A stretch of DNA of 64,000 bases, from the NCBI GenBank assembly GCA_001662425.1, contig BDDC01000035.1:1006-65005 (forward strand). The letters are read 5' to 3'. Position numbers and translations under genes: made by a program. Source of the DNA: Chlamydomonas sphaeroides (lineage: Eukaryota > Chlorophyta > Chlorophyceae > Chlamydomonadales > Chlamydomonadaceae). Positions 34,930-46,057 of the stretch are shown one piece after another; position 1 is the stretch's first letter; the number at the start of each line of letters is the position of its first letter. The notes beneath the pieces are model-generated. The model saw nothing but the letters and a program-made list of their open reading frames with translations, was not told the origin of the DNA and made no database searches.

Positions 34930-35597
34930 CATGGGGTTGGGTACTTACCCTGGATTTTGCACGGGGGATTGGGTTGCCAGGGGGTTTGCTAGGCCGTTTG
35001 GGTTTTCCTTGCTACGGGGTCTCTGGGTTGGTCTTCGTGGCGGTTCCTCAATCCCCAACCGAATGCCCGCCCCTTCCCCAGACCCCGTTCCCGCCACCCA
35101 CCCAACCCAACCCACATCAACGCACCCACCCGCCGTTGCCACGTTCTCCCGTCACTTTACCGATTTGCAGCTCGTTACCCTATTACCAGTTCCTATTTCA
35201 ACGACAACGTTCCTCAGCTCGAGCGTCCGCTTTGTTCGTCTTTTGTTTTTCCTCTCTACAACCCACCCAACGCAGATATTCTACTACTTGCCTGCAGCTC
35301 GACGCCGCGCATCATGAATTCTCCCCTGGCCAACCCCATTCGACAGGTTCCCGTTGCGTTGGAGTGGGCTGGGACGTCATGGCCTCGCGCCAGCAGCAGC
35401 CAACTGAGTCCCCAAAACACGGCTGGCTGGATAACGCGCGGTTACGCGCTCAGGTATGCCGCATAGCCGCACTCCTGTCCTTGGCCTTGTGGCCTGCCTG
35501 TCGTTACCTTTCCTCCCAGACTACGCAGGAGATATCGATGAATTCACGTTTTCGCAGGTTACAGATATTCCTACTTTGACTTGGTTCTAGCTTATAA
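34930..35597 (+). mobile_element. Nested insertion, copy A
   Basis: It interrupts the LINE between the YADD box and the LPAGPNS segment. It shares ordered similarity with the reverse complement of copy B: the pyrimidine-rich stretch with TTTGTTTTTCCTCTCT-like sequence, TACTTGCCTGCA(A/G)CTCGAC, a GCGCCAGCAGCAGCCA block, TGGATAACGCG, CTACGCAGGAGATATCGATG and the end TTTGACTTGGTTCTAGCTTAT. No protein family is recognised in it. The left boundary is approximate. Confidence 0.65.
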
Positions 35598-35610
35598 CCA
35601 GGGGAGACAT

Positions 35611-35674
35611 CCCCTGCTTATAACACTGCACGCACCCCCTTATCCCCTGCTTATAACACTGCACGCACCCCCTT
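35611..35674. repeat. 33-bp-period duplication at the edge of copy A
   Basis: A 31-base unit beginning CCCCTGCTTATAACACTGCA occurs twice, separated by AT, directly between copy A and the resumed LINE frame. It might be linked to the insertion event. A palindromic AGGGGAGACATCCCCT precedes it. Confidence 0.85.
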
Positions 35675-35842
35675 CCTGCGGGGCCCAACTCCGTCCCCGA
35701 CTTCCTCTCTGCCATGGAAACCCTCCGTCTAGCTAGCGTCCGGTCAACGTCTCAACCTGACCAAGACCGAGCTGCTACTCTTGGGCGCCGCAGCCACGGC
35801 CTCGGCGGCGGCAGCGGCGTCCAGGGCTATGCCCCGCGGCCC

Positions 35843-36770
35843 TGGGGTGGTGATAAACTAGAACGAAGTCAAAGAAGGAGTATCTGCAACCTGCGAAAAC
35901 GTGAATTCATCGATATCTCCTGCGTAGTCTGGGATGAAAGGTGACGGCAGGCAGGCCACAGGGCCGAAGACAGGAGTGCGGCTGTGCGGCATACCTGAGC
36001 GCGTAACGGCGCGTTATCCAGCTCAACATGTTGAGGGGGTCCGCTGGCTGCTACTGGCGCGGGGCCACGACAACCCAGCCCAACCCAACGCANNNNNNNN
36101 NNNNNNNNNNNNNNNNNNNNNNNNNNNNNNNNNNNNNNNNNNNNNNNNNNNNNNNNNNNNNNNNNNNNNNNNNNNNNNNNNNNNNNNNNNNNNNNNNNNN
36201 NNNNNNNNNNNNNNNNNNNNNNNNNNNNNNNNNNNNNNNNNNNNNNNNNNNNNNNNNNNNNNNNNNNNNNNNNNNNNNNNNNNNNNNNNNNNNNNNNNNN
36301 NNNNNNNNNNNNNNNNNNNNNNTATGATGCACAGTGTCGAGTTGCAGGCAAGTAGCAGCCGGCGGGACGGCGATGTCTAAGCTATCCCCGCGCCAGCAGC
36401 AGTGTGTAGAATGTCTGTGGTGGGTGGGTGCAGAGAGGGAAAACGAAAGACAAACAAAGGAGGGCGGACGCCGTACACGCGGCTGTAACGCGGTGACGCT
36501 GGAGCTGAAGGTCGAGGACGCTGAATGAGAGCGTGGCAGAAGGTGCGGAAGCTGCGACGCAGGTTGAGTTGACGCGGGTTTGGTGTGGTGGGCGGTTGGA
36601 ACGGGAGAGGGCTGTCGGTCGGGAGTGCAAGTGGGGCGTGCACGTCGGAAACTAGCGGCTGACCCCGAAGGGTTCCCCACCGCTGGGATGCTCCGGTGGA
36701 CGGGCTAGACGGGCCAGAGGTCACGGCAAGGGGCCAATCATCCCTCCATGGCAAGTGGTACGAAAAAACC
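35843..36770 (-). mobile_element. Nested insertion, copy B (inverted)
   Basis: Inverted, diverged copy of the element at 34930-35597. It interrupts the LINE between RAMPRGPGVV and the downstream TIRVVAFAHTLG block. It begins at 35843 with the reverse complement of the shared end motif. It contains the 230-base assembly gap and about 65 bases absent from copy A near 36380. The right boundary is approximate. Confidence 0.65.
36093..36322. other. Assembly gap (230 N)
   Basis: Run of N inside copy B of the nested element. Confidence 1.
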
Positions 36771-36930
36771 ACGTCAGGGCGGCGTCAGTGGTGCGCGCGG
36801 CGGCGGCTGCGGCCCCATCGGCTGCAGCTGTCGCGGCGGCGCCAGCGGCCCCCACTATCCGTGTCGTCGCTTTTGCTCATACCCTCGGCGTCTCCTTGCT
36901 TCAATATCCTGCCATAGCCAGTTGTCATGG

Positions 36931-38014
36931 GAGGGTGACGTCGCTTCTTGGCAGAAGTACGGAATCCTCGGAACCTCGCCTCAGCAACTAACCTGGCTCA
37001 ACGTACCTTGCCTGAACCAGCCATGGCCCTACGCGGCCCCCTAGGATTTTGCGCTACTACAGGAGGGCTCTGCACCTGTTTTGGGGCCCGCAACATCCGC
37101 GCGCAACATCCACATCCAGGGGAGACATCCCCTGTCCACATCCACATACATCCACATACTGGCCCATCCACGGCTTTGCTGCTCGCTTGATTGTTCGCCT
37201 CGGTGCATGTGGCTCCTGAAATGAATGGCGATCGGCAAGGTGAGCCTGTGGCAGTCCAGAGCGAGCCGCGTGATACCACCGTCAAGCCACGCTGAGCCAC
37301 GCGGTAACCGTGGCGGTAACCATCCACTCCGGCCATATTCCCGAGTCGCCCATACTCCTGCGTCGTCCTGCGTCATCCATACTTAGTACTTGCCTTGCTT
37401 TATATCCTAAGTTACCGTCCACAATTACGTACACATATGGCTCTCGTTTGGGTGCGCCAGCAGCATGTATGCGCCAAGGACAGTGCTGCTCGCTCGCTCG
37501 CTGCGACAACGTGTAGGCTCCGCGCGCGTCGATGTCGAAGAAGAGAACTTTCGTGGCACCCCTGGAAGCTGGCAGCCTATATACTTGCGGATGACGCAAC
37601 TGAGGCCGGTGGTCACGCACGTGGTTTTTTGGCGGGGCCGTAGGTTCTGCTGCGCAGGAGCGCTGGACACCGTGCTGCCCTTCGCGTCCCTTGGCGTACT
37701 TCTTCGCGTTTCGATCTCTCCGTCAGTTGGTCTTGCTGCACAACCGCGCTCAAGGGGACCGTGAGCTCGACGGGCCCCTGCATATCGAACAGCGCGTGAT
37801 CCGCGAGCGAACTGGAGGCCCCCTTCCGACATCCCGGCGGCCCTGACGACTGCTGCTGGCGCCGTCGGGTGCTCTGTGCGTTGGGCCCCACACCAACACC
37901 AGCTGAGGCTCGGTAACGCCTGCAGGGCGCGAGCGAGGATGCAGAGCACCCCTGATGCGGCCCGCCCGTGGAAGCTGCGCGCGCGGCCGCCGTCACGCCC
38001 TAAGCCAAAGACCC
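36931..38014. other. Intergenic region downstream of the kinesin gene
   Basis: No supported gene. It contains a second AGGGGAGACATCCCCT palindrome near 37119 and a CACATCCACATACATCCACA run. A 112-codon minus-strand frame at 37282-37620 (KVLFFDIDARGAYTLSQRAS) is not recognised and may be chance. The 3' untranslated region of the kinesin should lie near 37700-38014. Confidence 0.5.
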
Positions 38015-41000
38015 CTACACCGTGCCCGCACCCTCGCCGCTGTTGCCGCCGATCGCTTCCGACACGCGAGACACGAGCGCCTCGAGTGCCGACAGCCGCC
38101 CCAGCAGCGCCGCCGCCTGCCCAGGGCCTTGCAGGCCCAGCGTAGCGCCCCTGCCGCCGTCCGCGCCGGTTGCTGACGAGGAGTTTGACAACTGGCAGGG
38201 GCCAGCACGGGAGAGTGGGCGCGAGCTTCAACAGTCCCATTGCCAGATATCCGCAAACAGGTCGGCAACCTTGGCTCATGCGCAGGCCTCTTAGCTTCAG
38301 GTTGCTTCACTGACGATGCGCCCGGCGATGCGCCCTCGCGGCACGGTGTTGCGCGCAGCCTGATTGCACGGCAGCGCATGTGAGCAGCGCCGTGCACCCT
38401 CGTGCGCACCTCGGCCATGAGGTCGACGATCATGACGCGGACCTTGGAGTCCAGGATCTGCTGCAGCGCGCTGCGCTCCTTGGCCGCCGTCAGCGCCGCG
38501 GCGCGCAGCTCCGCCACCTCGCCTGCCGGGGCGCCGGGGCACAGCGCAGGCCGGCAACGTCAAGGTGGCCGGCCAGGTGAGGCTGCTGTTGCGCAGCTAC
38601 GCGGGCAGGCGCCCCAAGACTGAGGCCGAGGCACCCACCCGGCGACGCGACCTCGGCGCTGCCGCCGCCGCTGCTGCCGGTGCCAGCCGCGCCACCGTCG
38701 CGCGTACCGGGCGCCGGCGTTACGGCGGACGGCGCGTCCTGCGGGAGTGCGGGCGAACGGGCGCGGGCGAGGGTTGGAACGGCAGCAAGCCACAGGCAGC
38801 GAGGAGGTGGCAAGAGCGCGAGTGAAAGAAGCGCACCTGATGCCCTTGCCCGAACCGCGGCGCGGCTCCGTTGCCGTTGCCGTGGGCTGCGCCGCCGTGT
38901 GGCAGTGATCGCTGCTGCCAGGCGGCGGCCCCCGACGCGGAGGCTATCGCGCCCCGCGGCGTTGTGTCCTGTGAGTCCAGCCCCTGCGGCGCCGCATAAC
39001 ACAACTATGTGAAGCACACATTGGGAGGCCAGGAACCCCCGGCAATCAAACATGCGAGGGGCTGGCGGCGTCAGTGGGACTGCACTTGCGGCTTGAGACC
39101 TGCCCCCTGGCCCACGACACGCTCCACCACAGCACTGGGGTGGATCACTGGCAACACACCGGCGCTTGTGGCCTGGGGTCAGCTTCAGTGTGCGCAGCCG
39201 TGCGTGGCCCGATACCGGCCCGGCCGCTTCCAACCCCTTTTATCACTTCAGGGCGGGGCCACTCCGGGGTTTCCGGCAAGCGCCGTCTGCGCTTCGGCGC
39301 TCAGCTCCACGGCCCCACCTCAAGCTCCACCGCCGTCCCGTCCGCCGAGTAGTATACCGCCGGCCCCGACGGCTGTGACAGCCGCAGCCCGGGGGGCTGG
39401 CCCGGCCCTGCGACCCCTGAGGAGCCGAGCCTGGCCGCGGCCGCGCCGGGCTGCGGCGGCGGCGAACCGCCGCCCCAATCGCCTAGCGCGCTCTGCAGCG
39501 CGGAGTCGACGCCGGCTCGGGTGCTTGAGGGCCCAGCCGCCGCGTGCTCCACTGCGGCCTGCGGGGGCACCGTAGCGCGGGCAGCGCGAGCATTGGTAGG
39601 GGAGCAAAGCCTCGCCTGCAGTGCCCCCGCGGCAGGGGGCGCGCCTCGCAGGCTACGTACCTTGCGCAGCGTTATGAGCTCCGTGGTCTTGGCGTCCAGC
39701 TGGTCCTCCAGCTGCCGCTGGTACCTGTCGTACGCGTCCAGCTCCTCCTGCCGTACGGGCGCGGGGAGGGCCGTACGGTGTTGAGGCACAAGGGGCATGG
39801 GACGGCGGCCAGAGCTCTTCTTCCCTGCGAGCGGGCCCTCCGCCCCAACAGCGGCATACCCGGCCCTGATGCAGACCCCCTGTCCCGGCCCCTGGCCCCC
39901 CGCCTGCGGGCAGCAGTACTCGTCGTCGCGCGCGCCGCGCGCCGCTGCACACAGCTAGTGGGCAAGATGCATCACGTGCACGATGCTTGCACGCACAACG
40001 AATCTGCACCGCGCCCGGCCTCCCCGTCCCCGCACCTGCAGGTATGCGATCTTCTCATCGCGCTCGTTGAGGCGCGCGGTGAGCGCAATCATGATGTCGC
40101 GCTGCTTGAGCAGCAGCTGCTTGTAGCGCTCCACCTCGACGCCCTGCAGCTCCGCCTCCAACGCGCGGATGCGGGCCTCGTAGTGCTCTGCGGGGGCAGC
40201 AGGTACGGCGAAGGGAGCACGGAGGCGACCAAGTTTGACGCCTGAGTCCGGCGCCTGCCAGCCACGGCTGCCCTCTTCCGGCCGCGCTCGCACGCCTTCG
40301 GGTGCGCCTCTTCAAGCCGCACTCCCCGGCCCACCCCTCAGGACTGCAAACCCAGCGACAGGCCCTCGCCGCTGAGACGACCCACCCTTGACCTTGTTGG
40401 CCTCCCGCGCCACCATGGCCCGGACCGCGGGCACCTCGTGCAGGGCCGTGGGCGCCAGGCCGCCGCCGCTCAGCAGCTGGCTCTGCATCGCCTGCGGGAG
40501 GCGGAGTGGAGTCGTGAGGGAGGTGTAAGGGCAAGGGGAGGGAGCGTCAGCTTGCTGCACGCCAAGGCAGGGGAGGCTAGCGTCGCATTCCGCTGCCCAC
40601 CTCTGACCTCCAGCGCGCTTCCCCCTCCCCTGGCTGACAACTACTGGTACGCCAGATCACAAAGTAAATTGCGTTTGGTGGCGCCGTACCTGGATCTTGA
40701 CCTCTAGCGCGCGCTTCTCCTCCTTTTCGCGCAGGAACTCGCGGCTGCGCTCCTGCAGGGGCCAAAGCGGAGAAGGCTGAGAGCCGCAACTTGCAGAGGG
40801 TGTGAGGTGGACACGGTGGAAACCGGGCTCCTGTGGCGGCACGACCGCTGGTGTGGTGGCATGGCTACAGCAACGCACTAACGGGGGGGCGAGCGCCGTG
40901 AGGGAGTCAGCATTCGGGGCATACAGGGCTCGCGCGCGGGACGCAGCGCGGCTCTGCAAGAGGGGGCACGGGCTGCTACGGAAAACCCGGATGGCGGCCG

Positions 41001-44000
41001 AAACATAAAGCGCCGGCTGCCGCGCGCCGCGGGCCCGCCCAAAAGGAGCGGGCCGTACGAGACATAAGCCGGCGCCAGCGCTAGCGCCTGCTTCCCACTA
41101 CGCACCCACCTGCAGCGCCGTCAGGGCAGCGAGCTTGTCTGCCTCTGCCCGCTTGGCCACCTCCTCGGCCTGACGGGCGGGCGGGCGGGCGGGCGCGGGG
41201 TCACGCGGGTGCAGCGACATCGCAGGCAGGGGGGCCAAAGTGCTTTCGGCCTTCCCTTCACATCCTGCCACCCACCACCAGCAGCCCGCGACGCGCAGGA
41301 AGATCACCGCCGCTGCGTTCCAAATTCCCATCGTGCTGATGTACCCACCACCAGCAGCGCTCGCTTGTCGACCACGTTGCGGCTGCGCTTGGCCAGCTCG
41401 TCGCGCAGGCGCCGCAGCTCCTTTTCGTACTTTTTGAGCAGCGTGCGCTGATCGGCCACCTCGTTGACGTGCACGTCGTTCTGGATGTTCTTGGCGCTGC
41501 AGGTACGGGGAGGTAGGGCACAATCGGGAGCGGGGAGCAGTTGACGAGGGTGCTGACGAACGGCAGGGTGGGCTCCCACGCGGAGGGAGAAGGCCAGGGG
41601 AGGGGCTCGTGTGGGGCGCGAGGGAGGCGCCGCCCTTGGTCATCGCCCCCTTCCACAACACGCACATACAGACAGCGGCCGCGCGGACCGCCTAGCGCAT
41701 CGGGCAGAAACGCACCGGTTGGCGAATTTGAGCGTGGACAGGCTCTCCTGGAAGGCCTCCAGGGAGGGAGCGATGGTGGCGATCATGGTGGTCCTGTCGT
41801 GGGATGGAGCGTGTATGGGAAAACATAGCTGTCAGCGGTCAGCGGCCTGCAGCCGGGCAAACTACTCCCTAGAGGCGCGATGCAGCCCACGGCTGGGGTC
41901 GTGGCGACCACCACCCACGCGGCGTGCCACACCTAAAGGCGGCTGGCCCAAAGGCGGCCGCAGCTGAGGTTACCGCCCGGCAAGCACTCCAGCGTCCCAA
42001 CAAGCAACATGATAGTGTCATGCGACAGCATGTTGTGACGCGCATGGACAGCATCGCCCGCACCTGCAGTTGCCGCCCAGCGAGTCCTCCAGCAGCCGCG
42101 TGAGCTTGGAGTCGCGGTAGGGGATGTGGGTCCGCTCGCGGCGGTCGGTCAGCGCAGCGATGACGTTGCCTGCGGCGCGCAGTGGCAGCACGGCGCGTGT
42201 CCTCCAGCACTGCGCGCCGCAGCCCCACACGCCGCTTGAAGCCTTGCCCGCAGCACCCCAGCCCCAGAGCTCCCGCGGACCAGCGCGCTGCCAAGACCCC
42301 CGCGACCGCGGCGACGCCAGCGCTGAATCCGACCACCCGTGCCCATCCGCCACGCACCCAGCGCCGAGAGCGAGGCGTTGATCTTTTTGCTCTCCTCCAG
42401 CCGCCGCCCGACGGCCCCTGTCACGTGCACCCGCTCGCTGCCGGCCAGGTCCACCAGGTTGAGCTTGCCCACCTGGGGGCCGCGAGGGACGGCGGGACGC
42501 ATGGAGACGTGAACATGCTGTATGCTACATGGTGACGACTGCCATCCAACTGCTGCAAGCATCTGTGCACATGTACTGTGGAGTAGCTGTCGAGGTTGGG
42601 GCACACGCACCGACAGCCAGCTTCATGACTAGCGCCAACCAAGTTGATGTTGCTGCCCTGACATTGCTGCCATGGCATCTCGAGCGGCAACGGACCGCGG
42701 CCAGGGCTTGCGCTGGCACGGCGCAAAGCTCGCACGCGGTCAGCGCACCGATGCTAAGGCAACCCCGCGGGCTACCGTATGCTGGCCGGCAGCCCATGTG
42801 CCGCAGCGGAAGCCCCGCGCACCTTGACGGACTGGGCGGGTGCAGCCGCCGGCTCGCCTGCGCGCAGCGCAGGAACACAGGGCCAAGGTGGCCGGCAACG
42901 CGGCAAGTGACGGCCCCAGCGTGCGGTGCGCACCCGGTGCACGGCCCCCGCGCACAGCCCTCGTGCAAAACCTTACCCGCGTCAGACCCTGCCTGCGCGC
43001 ACTTCTCCACGATGATCATGCACACGGCGTGCGAGCGCGACGACACCTCGTTCAGCTTTGTAGCGCCCGTGGCGCGCTGCGGGCCGGGTTAGAAGGGAGG
43101 GGAGGGACCGGCGCAGTGAGGACCGGCTGCAGGCCAGGCAGCGCACGTTCCTGCAGGCGGGGCAGCAACGCTAACGCTGCCAGCCCGAGGCAGGGTTTGC
43201 GGGGGCCGGCGGGTGGTGAGAGTTGGGGGCGCGCTGCGGGCCTGGTGGATGAGGCACGGCGGTGGGCATGAGATGTGCGGCAGCAAGCGGACAGACGTAC
43301 TGCGGGGCCATGTCGTGTCCCTGCTGTACCGGTATCTCCGCGCCGCAGCCCCCAAGGCGCCATAGCTCCTTCCGCCCGTGCGCGCACCGCCCTTCCTTTG
43401 CCGACGGGCCCGCACGCTCGAGCCCTGGACCGTTACCCCGCGCCCCCAACCCCAGGACCCAAGACCCACCAGCGACTGGCCCGCCTGGATGAGCTGGTAC
43501 ACCTCGGTCGGCGAGCGCACCACCCACTCGCTCAGCCCATCCACGAACACGCCGCGGCGGCGCTCCTCGCGGATGGACAGCGGCCCTTTCTCGGGCTTCA
43601 GCAGGTCGGAGATCACCTGGCGGCGAGCGGGAAGGGCATTTTAACGGATGTAATCATGGTACATCCATGATGACAGATCACACATCTGGGTCGGACGGGG
43701 CGTCACTCGTGGGCCCCAGTAGGCGCAGCGGGCGGGGTTGGGGGTGTTATGCCTGGCCTGACGTCCATTGGCCGTGCACAGATGAGGCCGGAAGGCCACC
43801 GACCCTTCCCATCCAGCATTCCGCCGCGCAGGTCTCCCCCGTGTGCGGCCCACACGGTCAACAGCCCTGACCTCACCTCATTGTAGATCTGCAGGTACGA
43901 CGCGCGCACCAGGTACTTGCTGCGGGCCACGGGCCACGGGGAGCAGCAACGTGATGTGTGGCGAGGGTCCCAACCGGTAGGTGGCCGGCGCGGGTCCACG

Positions 44001-45519
44001 GCATGCCCAGGTGCCGCAGGGGCAGGGGCGAGCACGCCGCAAAGGACACCCGCCGGTCCCAGCGTGGCTGCAGGGCCAGCAACACGGCCAAGGCCATCCT
44101 GCTGGGCTCCGGCCTCCGATGCACTCGAGGTTTTCGCCACACAAGGACCCAAACTTGACACCCCTCCAGGTTGGCCCCACCTGCTGGGCTCCGGGTCGTT
44201 GACGATGTAGGTGAAAATGTCCTCCACGGTGCGAGGGATGATGCCGCGGTCGGGGCCCTGGCATAGGATGGGGCGGCAGCCGATAAGGGCCGGGATCGCT
44301 TAGGACTCCGCAGCGCGACCGTGACGGGAGCAGCTGCACTAATATCCATGAACGACGACGCCTCACCTCCATGGCCCCTTCCATGGTGAACGTCTTGCCC
44401 GTGCCCGTCTGGCCATACGCGATGATCGCTGCGTTGTAGCCCTGCATCCGGCGAGCAGCGCAAGGGTGTGGAGCGACCGCGGTAAGCTGCGCAGATCCCA
44501 GGCCGTTGGCATGACGCAACTCGTTCGTGCGCCAGATCATCCCTTCGTCTGAAAAGAGCGCGCCCGTGCGCCAGACCATCCCCTCGTCTAGCTCTTGACA
44601 ACATGATACCCTTGCGCGCTCCCCGCCCACGCGGCTACGCAGCCCTTCGGCCGCGCCGAGCCCAAGCGCATCGGAAACAACTATACGTCGATTCCCAGCC
44701 CGAGCATAGCCACACGCGCCGCACGTCAGGGAGGGTCACGCACGCACAAGCACGTACAAGCACCAAGCCGCGGCCGAGCCCGGCGTGGGCAAGCGGCGCT
44801 GCCCACCTCAAGGATGGACAGCACCACGGGCTGCGCGCTCTGGCGGTATATCCGCTCCTGGGGGCTGTGCTGGTCATAAACGCAGTCGAATGTGAGCCTG
44901 CGGGGGCGGGGGCGGGGGCGGGGGCAGAGGAATCGCGGCGTGTGTTGTGCCTGGGCACGGGGCGACGGTGCGGGCATATGCCGTGGCAACGTGCAGCTCC
45001 TAGGACTTCAGGAGCCCACATCGCACCGGTATGTGTTGTACAGCGCTCCATTCTCGATGAACTCCCCCTGGGCGTTGATCACTGCCTGCGCGCAGGGACC
45101 CGGCAAGACGTGGGCTGCCGGCGCCAGCGGGCCTGCCGGCGGCCCACACAGCGCCCGGCACATTCCTACGCAGCTGTTATGGCGCACAAGATGCATAGGC
45201 CGCGGGGATGGCGCCCACCTGCAGGTTCTCGGAGAGAATCACGTTACGGTCCCCCGGCTCCACGGCGGTGGTGCATTGGTACGCGCGGAGGCCCGTGCCG
45301 CGCAGCTCGCGCGGCAGCGGTGGCCGGATGCGCACCACGACCTGTGACAAGAAGCAGCGCCTTGACTTCCGTACTTTCAAGCCATTCCGCGCGCAACATG
45401 CGAAGCCCAACCTTGAAGTTTTCGCTCGAGCTGCCCGTCCCTGACGCCTGCTGATACAGGGTGTCGTCGTGCTCATCGAATTCATGAGGGATCGGTGGTG
45501 CTGGGTAGTTTGAGTCCAT
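38015..45519 (-). CDS. Kinesin with N-terminal motor and coiled-coil tail
   Basis: Microtubule motor; subfamily not assigned. The start is the ATG at 45519 (MDSNYPAPPIPHEFDEHDD). The motor begins with FKVVVRIRPPLPRELRG, split by an intron after FK, then VINAQGEFIENGALYNTY. The P-loop is in YNAAIIAYGQTGTGKTFTME (about 44450-44380). Next are IIPRTVEDIFTYIVNDPEPS (44250), YLVRASYLQIYNEVISDLLK, switch I NEVSSRSHAVCMIIVEK (about 43050), switch II LNLVDLAGSERVHVTGAVGR (42460), INASLSALGNVIAALTD, IPYRDSKLTRLLEDSLGGNC (42080) and the neck region AKNIQNDVHVNEVADQRTLL then LRRLRDELAKRSRN (41500-41370). The tail is a series of short coiled-coil exons: EEVAKRAEADKLAALTALQ, REFLREKEEKRALEVKIQ, YEARIRALEAELQGVEVERY (40180), YQRQLEDQLDAKTTELITLR (39740) and RSALQQILDSKVRVMIVDLM (38470). 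The last exon ends EAIGGNSGEGAGTV at the TAG at 38015. All nucleotide-binding motifs are intact. It lies next to a flagellar coiled-coil gene, but a ciliary role is only a guess. Confidence 0.93.
44902..44925. repeat. (GGGGGC)4 tract at a kinesin splice acceptor
   Basis: Four GGGGGC units on the plus strand. On the gene's strand this is a C-rich tract that ends a few bases before the CAG acceptor of the LTFDCVYDQHS exon, so it serves as polypyrimidine tract. The plus strand fits a G-quadruplex pattern. Confidence 0.9.
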
Positions 45520-46057
45520 AATGTTCAATTATTCAGCGCGCGCCTCTGCGCGCGCGCTCGCAGTCGTCAGCGCTTCATAGGCAAAAACAGTCATAGACCA
45601 CAAAGCTTCTTCGAGGTAAACAGTCACAACAACAGGTAGCCGTCCTTGGATGGTCTTTGCGCTATGTCGCTATATGGGAGGCTTCGTCGTTCACAGATGG
45701 AAGCTTGAGGAAGCCTTTTTGTGAGAGAGGACTTCGCAGGTGTGGCACGAACCCTGTGCTGCGGGGAGCGGCGTGAGGGCTTGCTGGGTACTGTGCTTAC
45801 ATGCTGCAGTCGTCCCAATTGTAATACTCGGCTGGGCTTTGGAACCCCTTCTGATTATCGAGGGCCAAGGATAACTCCCTGCCCACCTGCCAACCATACT
45901 TCGTTGTTTAACATCCTCGCGCATCACTGTTCAGCTGAGCAAACATTTTTGAACACAACCAACCAACTGCGCCCGTACGCTTAATTCTACACCGCGCGTG
46001 CGGTGCATGCCTGCAAGCCGGTCAGCGCAGCCGCTGCCTCTATGCCTCGGCTGCAGT
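45520..46057. promoter_or_regulatory. Divergent promoter region of kinesin and third GT90 genes
   Basis: 538 bases between two start codons pointing apart, less GC-rich than the flanking genes. It must hold both promoters and leaders. A GCGCGCGCGCTC-like CpG-rich stretch lies just upstream of the kinesin start. No specific element could be assigned. Confidence 0.5.

Larger units (their letters stand above)
34840..36930 (+). mobile_element. Dead LINE (L1-type) reverse transcriptase in three pieces
   Basis: Piece 1, about 34840-34925, reads SARLLATQYADDC; YADD is the catalytic box of non-LTR reverse transcriptases. Piece 2, about 35668-35843, reads LPAGPNSVPDFLSAMETLR and, after a one-base frame change, ASGQRLNLTKTELLLLGAAA, the block that normally follows YADD by some tens of residues in chlorophyte L1-like elements. 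Piece 3, about 36776-36930, reads AAAAAAPSAAAVAAAPAAPT then IRVVAFAHTLGVSLL, the expected continuation. The pieces are in order and same strand, separated by two insertions (separate entries). There is no endonuclease or intact frame, so the element is inactive. Outer limits are uncertain. Confidence 0.75.

Noticed and set aside
37282..37620. 112-codon minus-strand frame next to the kinesin 3' end
   Set aside because: Some stretches look protein-like (KVLFFDIDARGAYT), but no splice sites, domain or start context support it.
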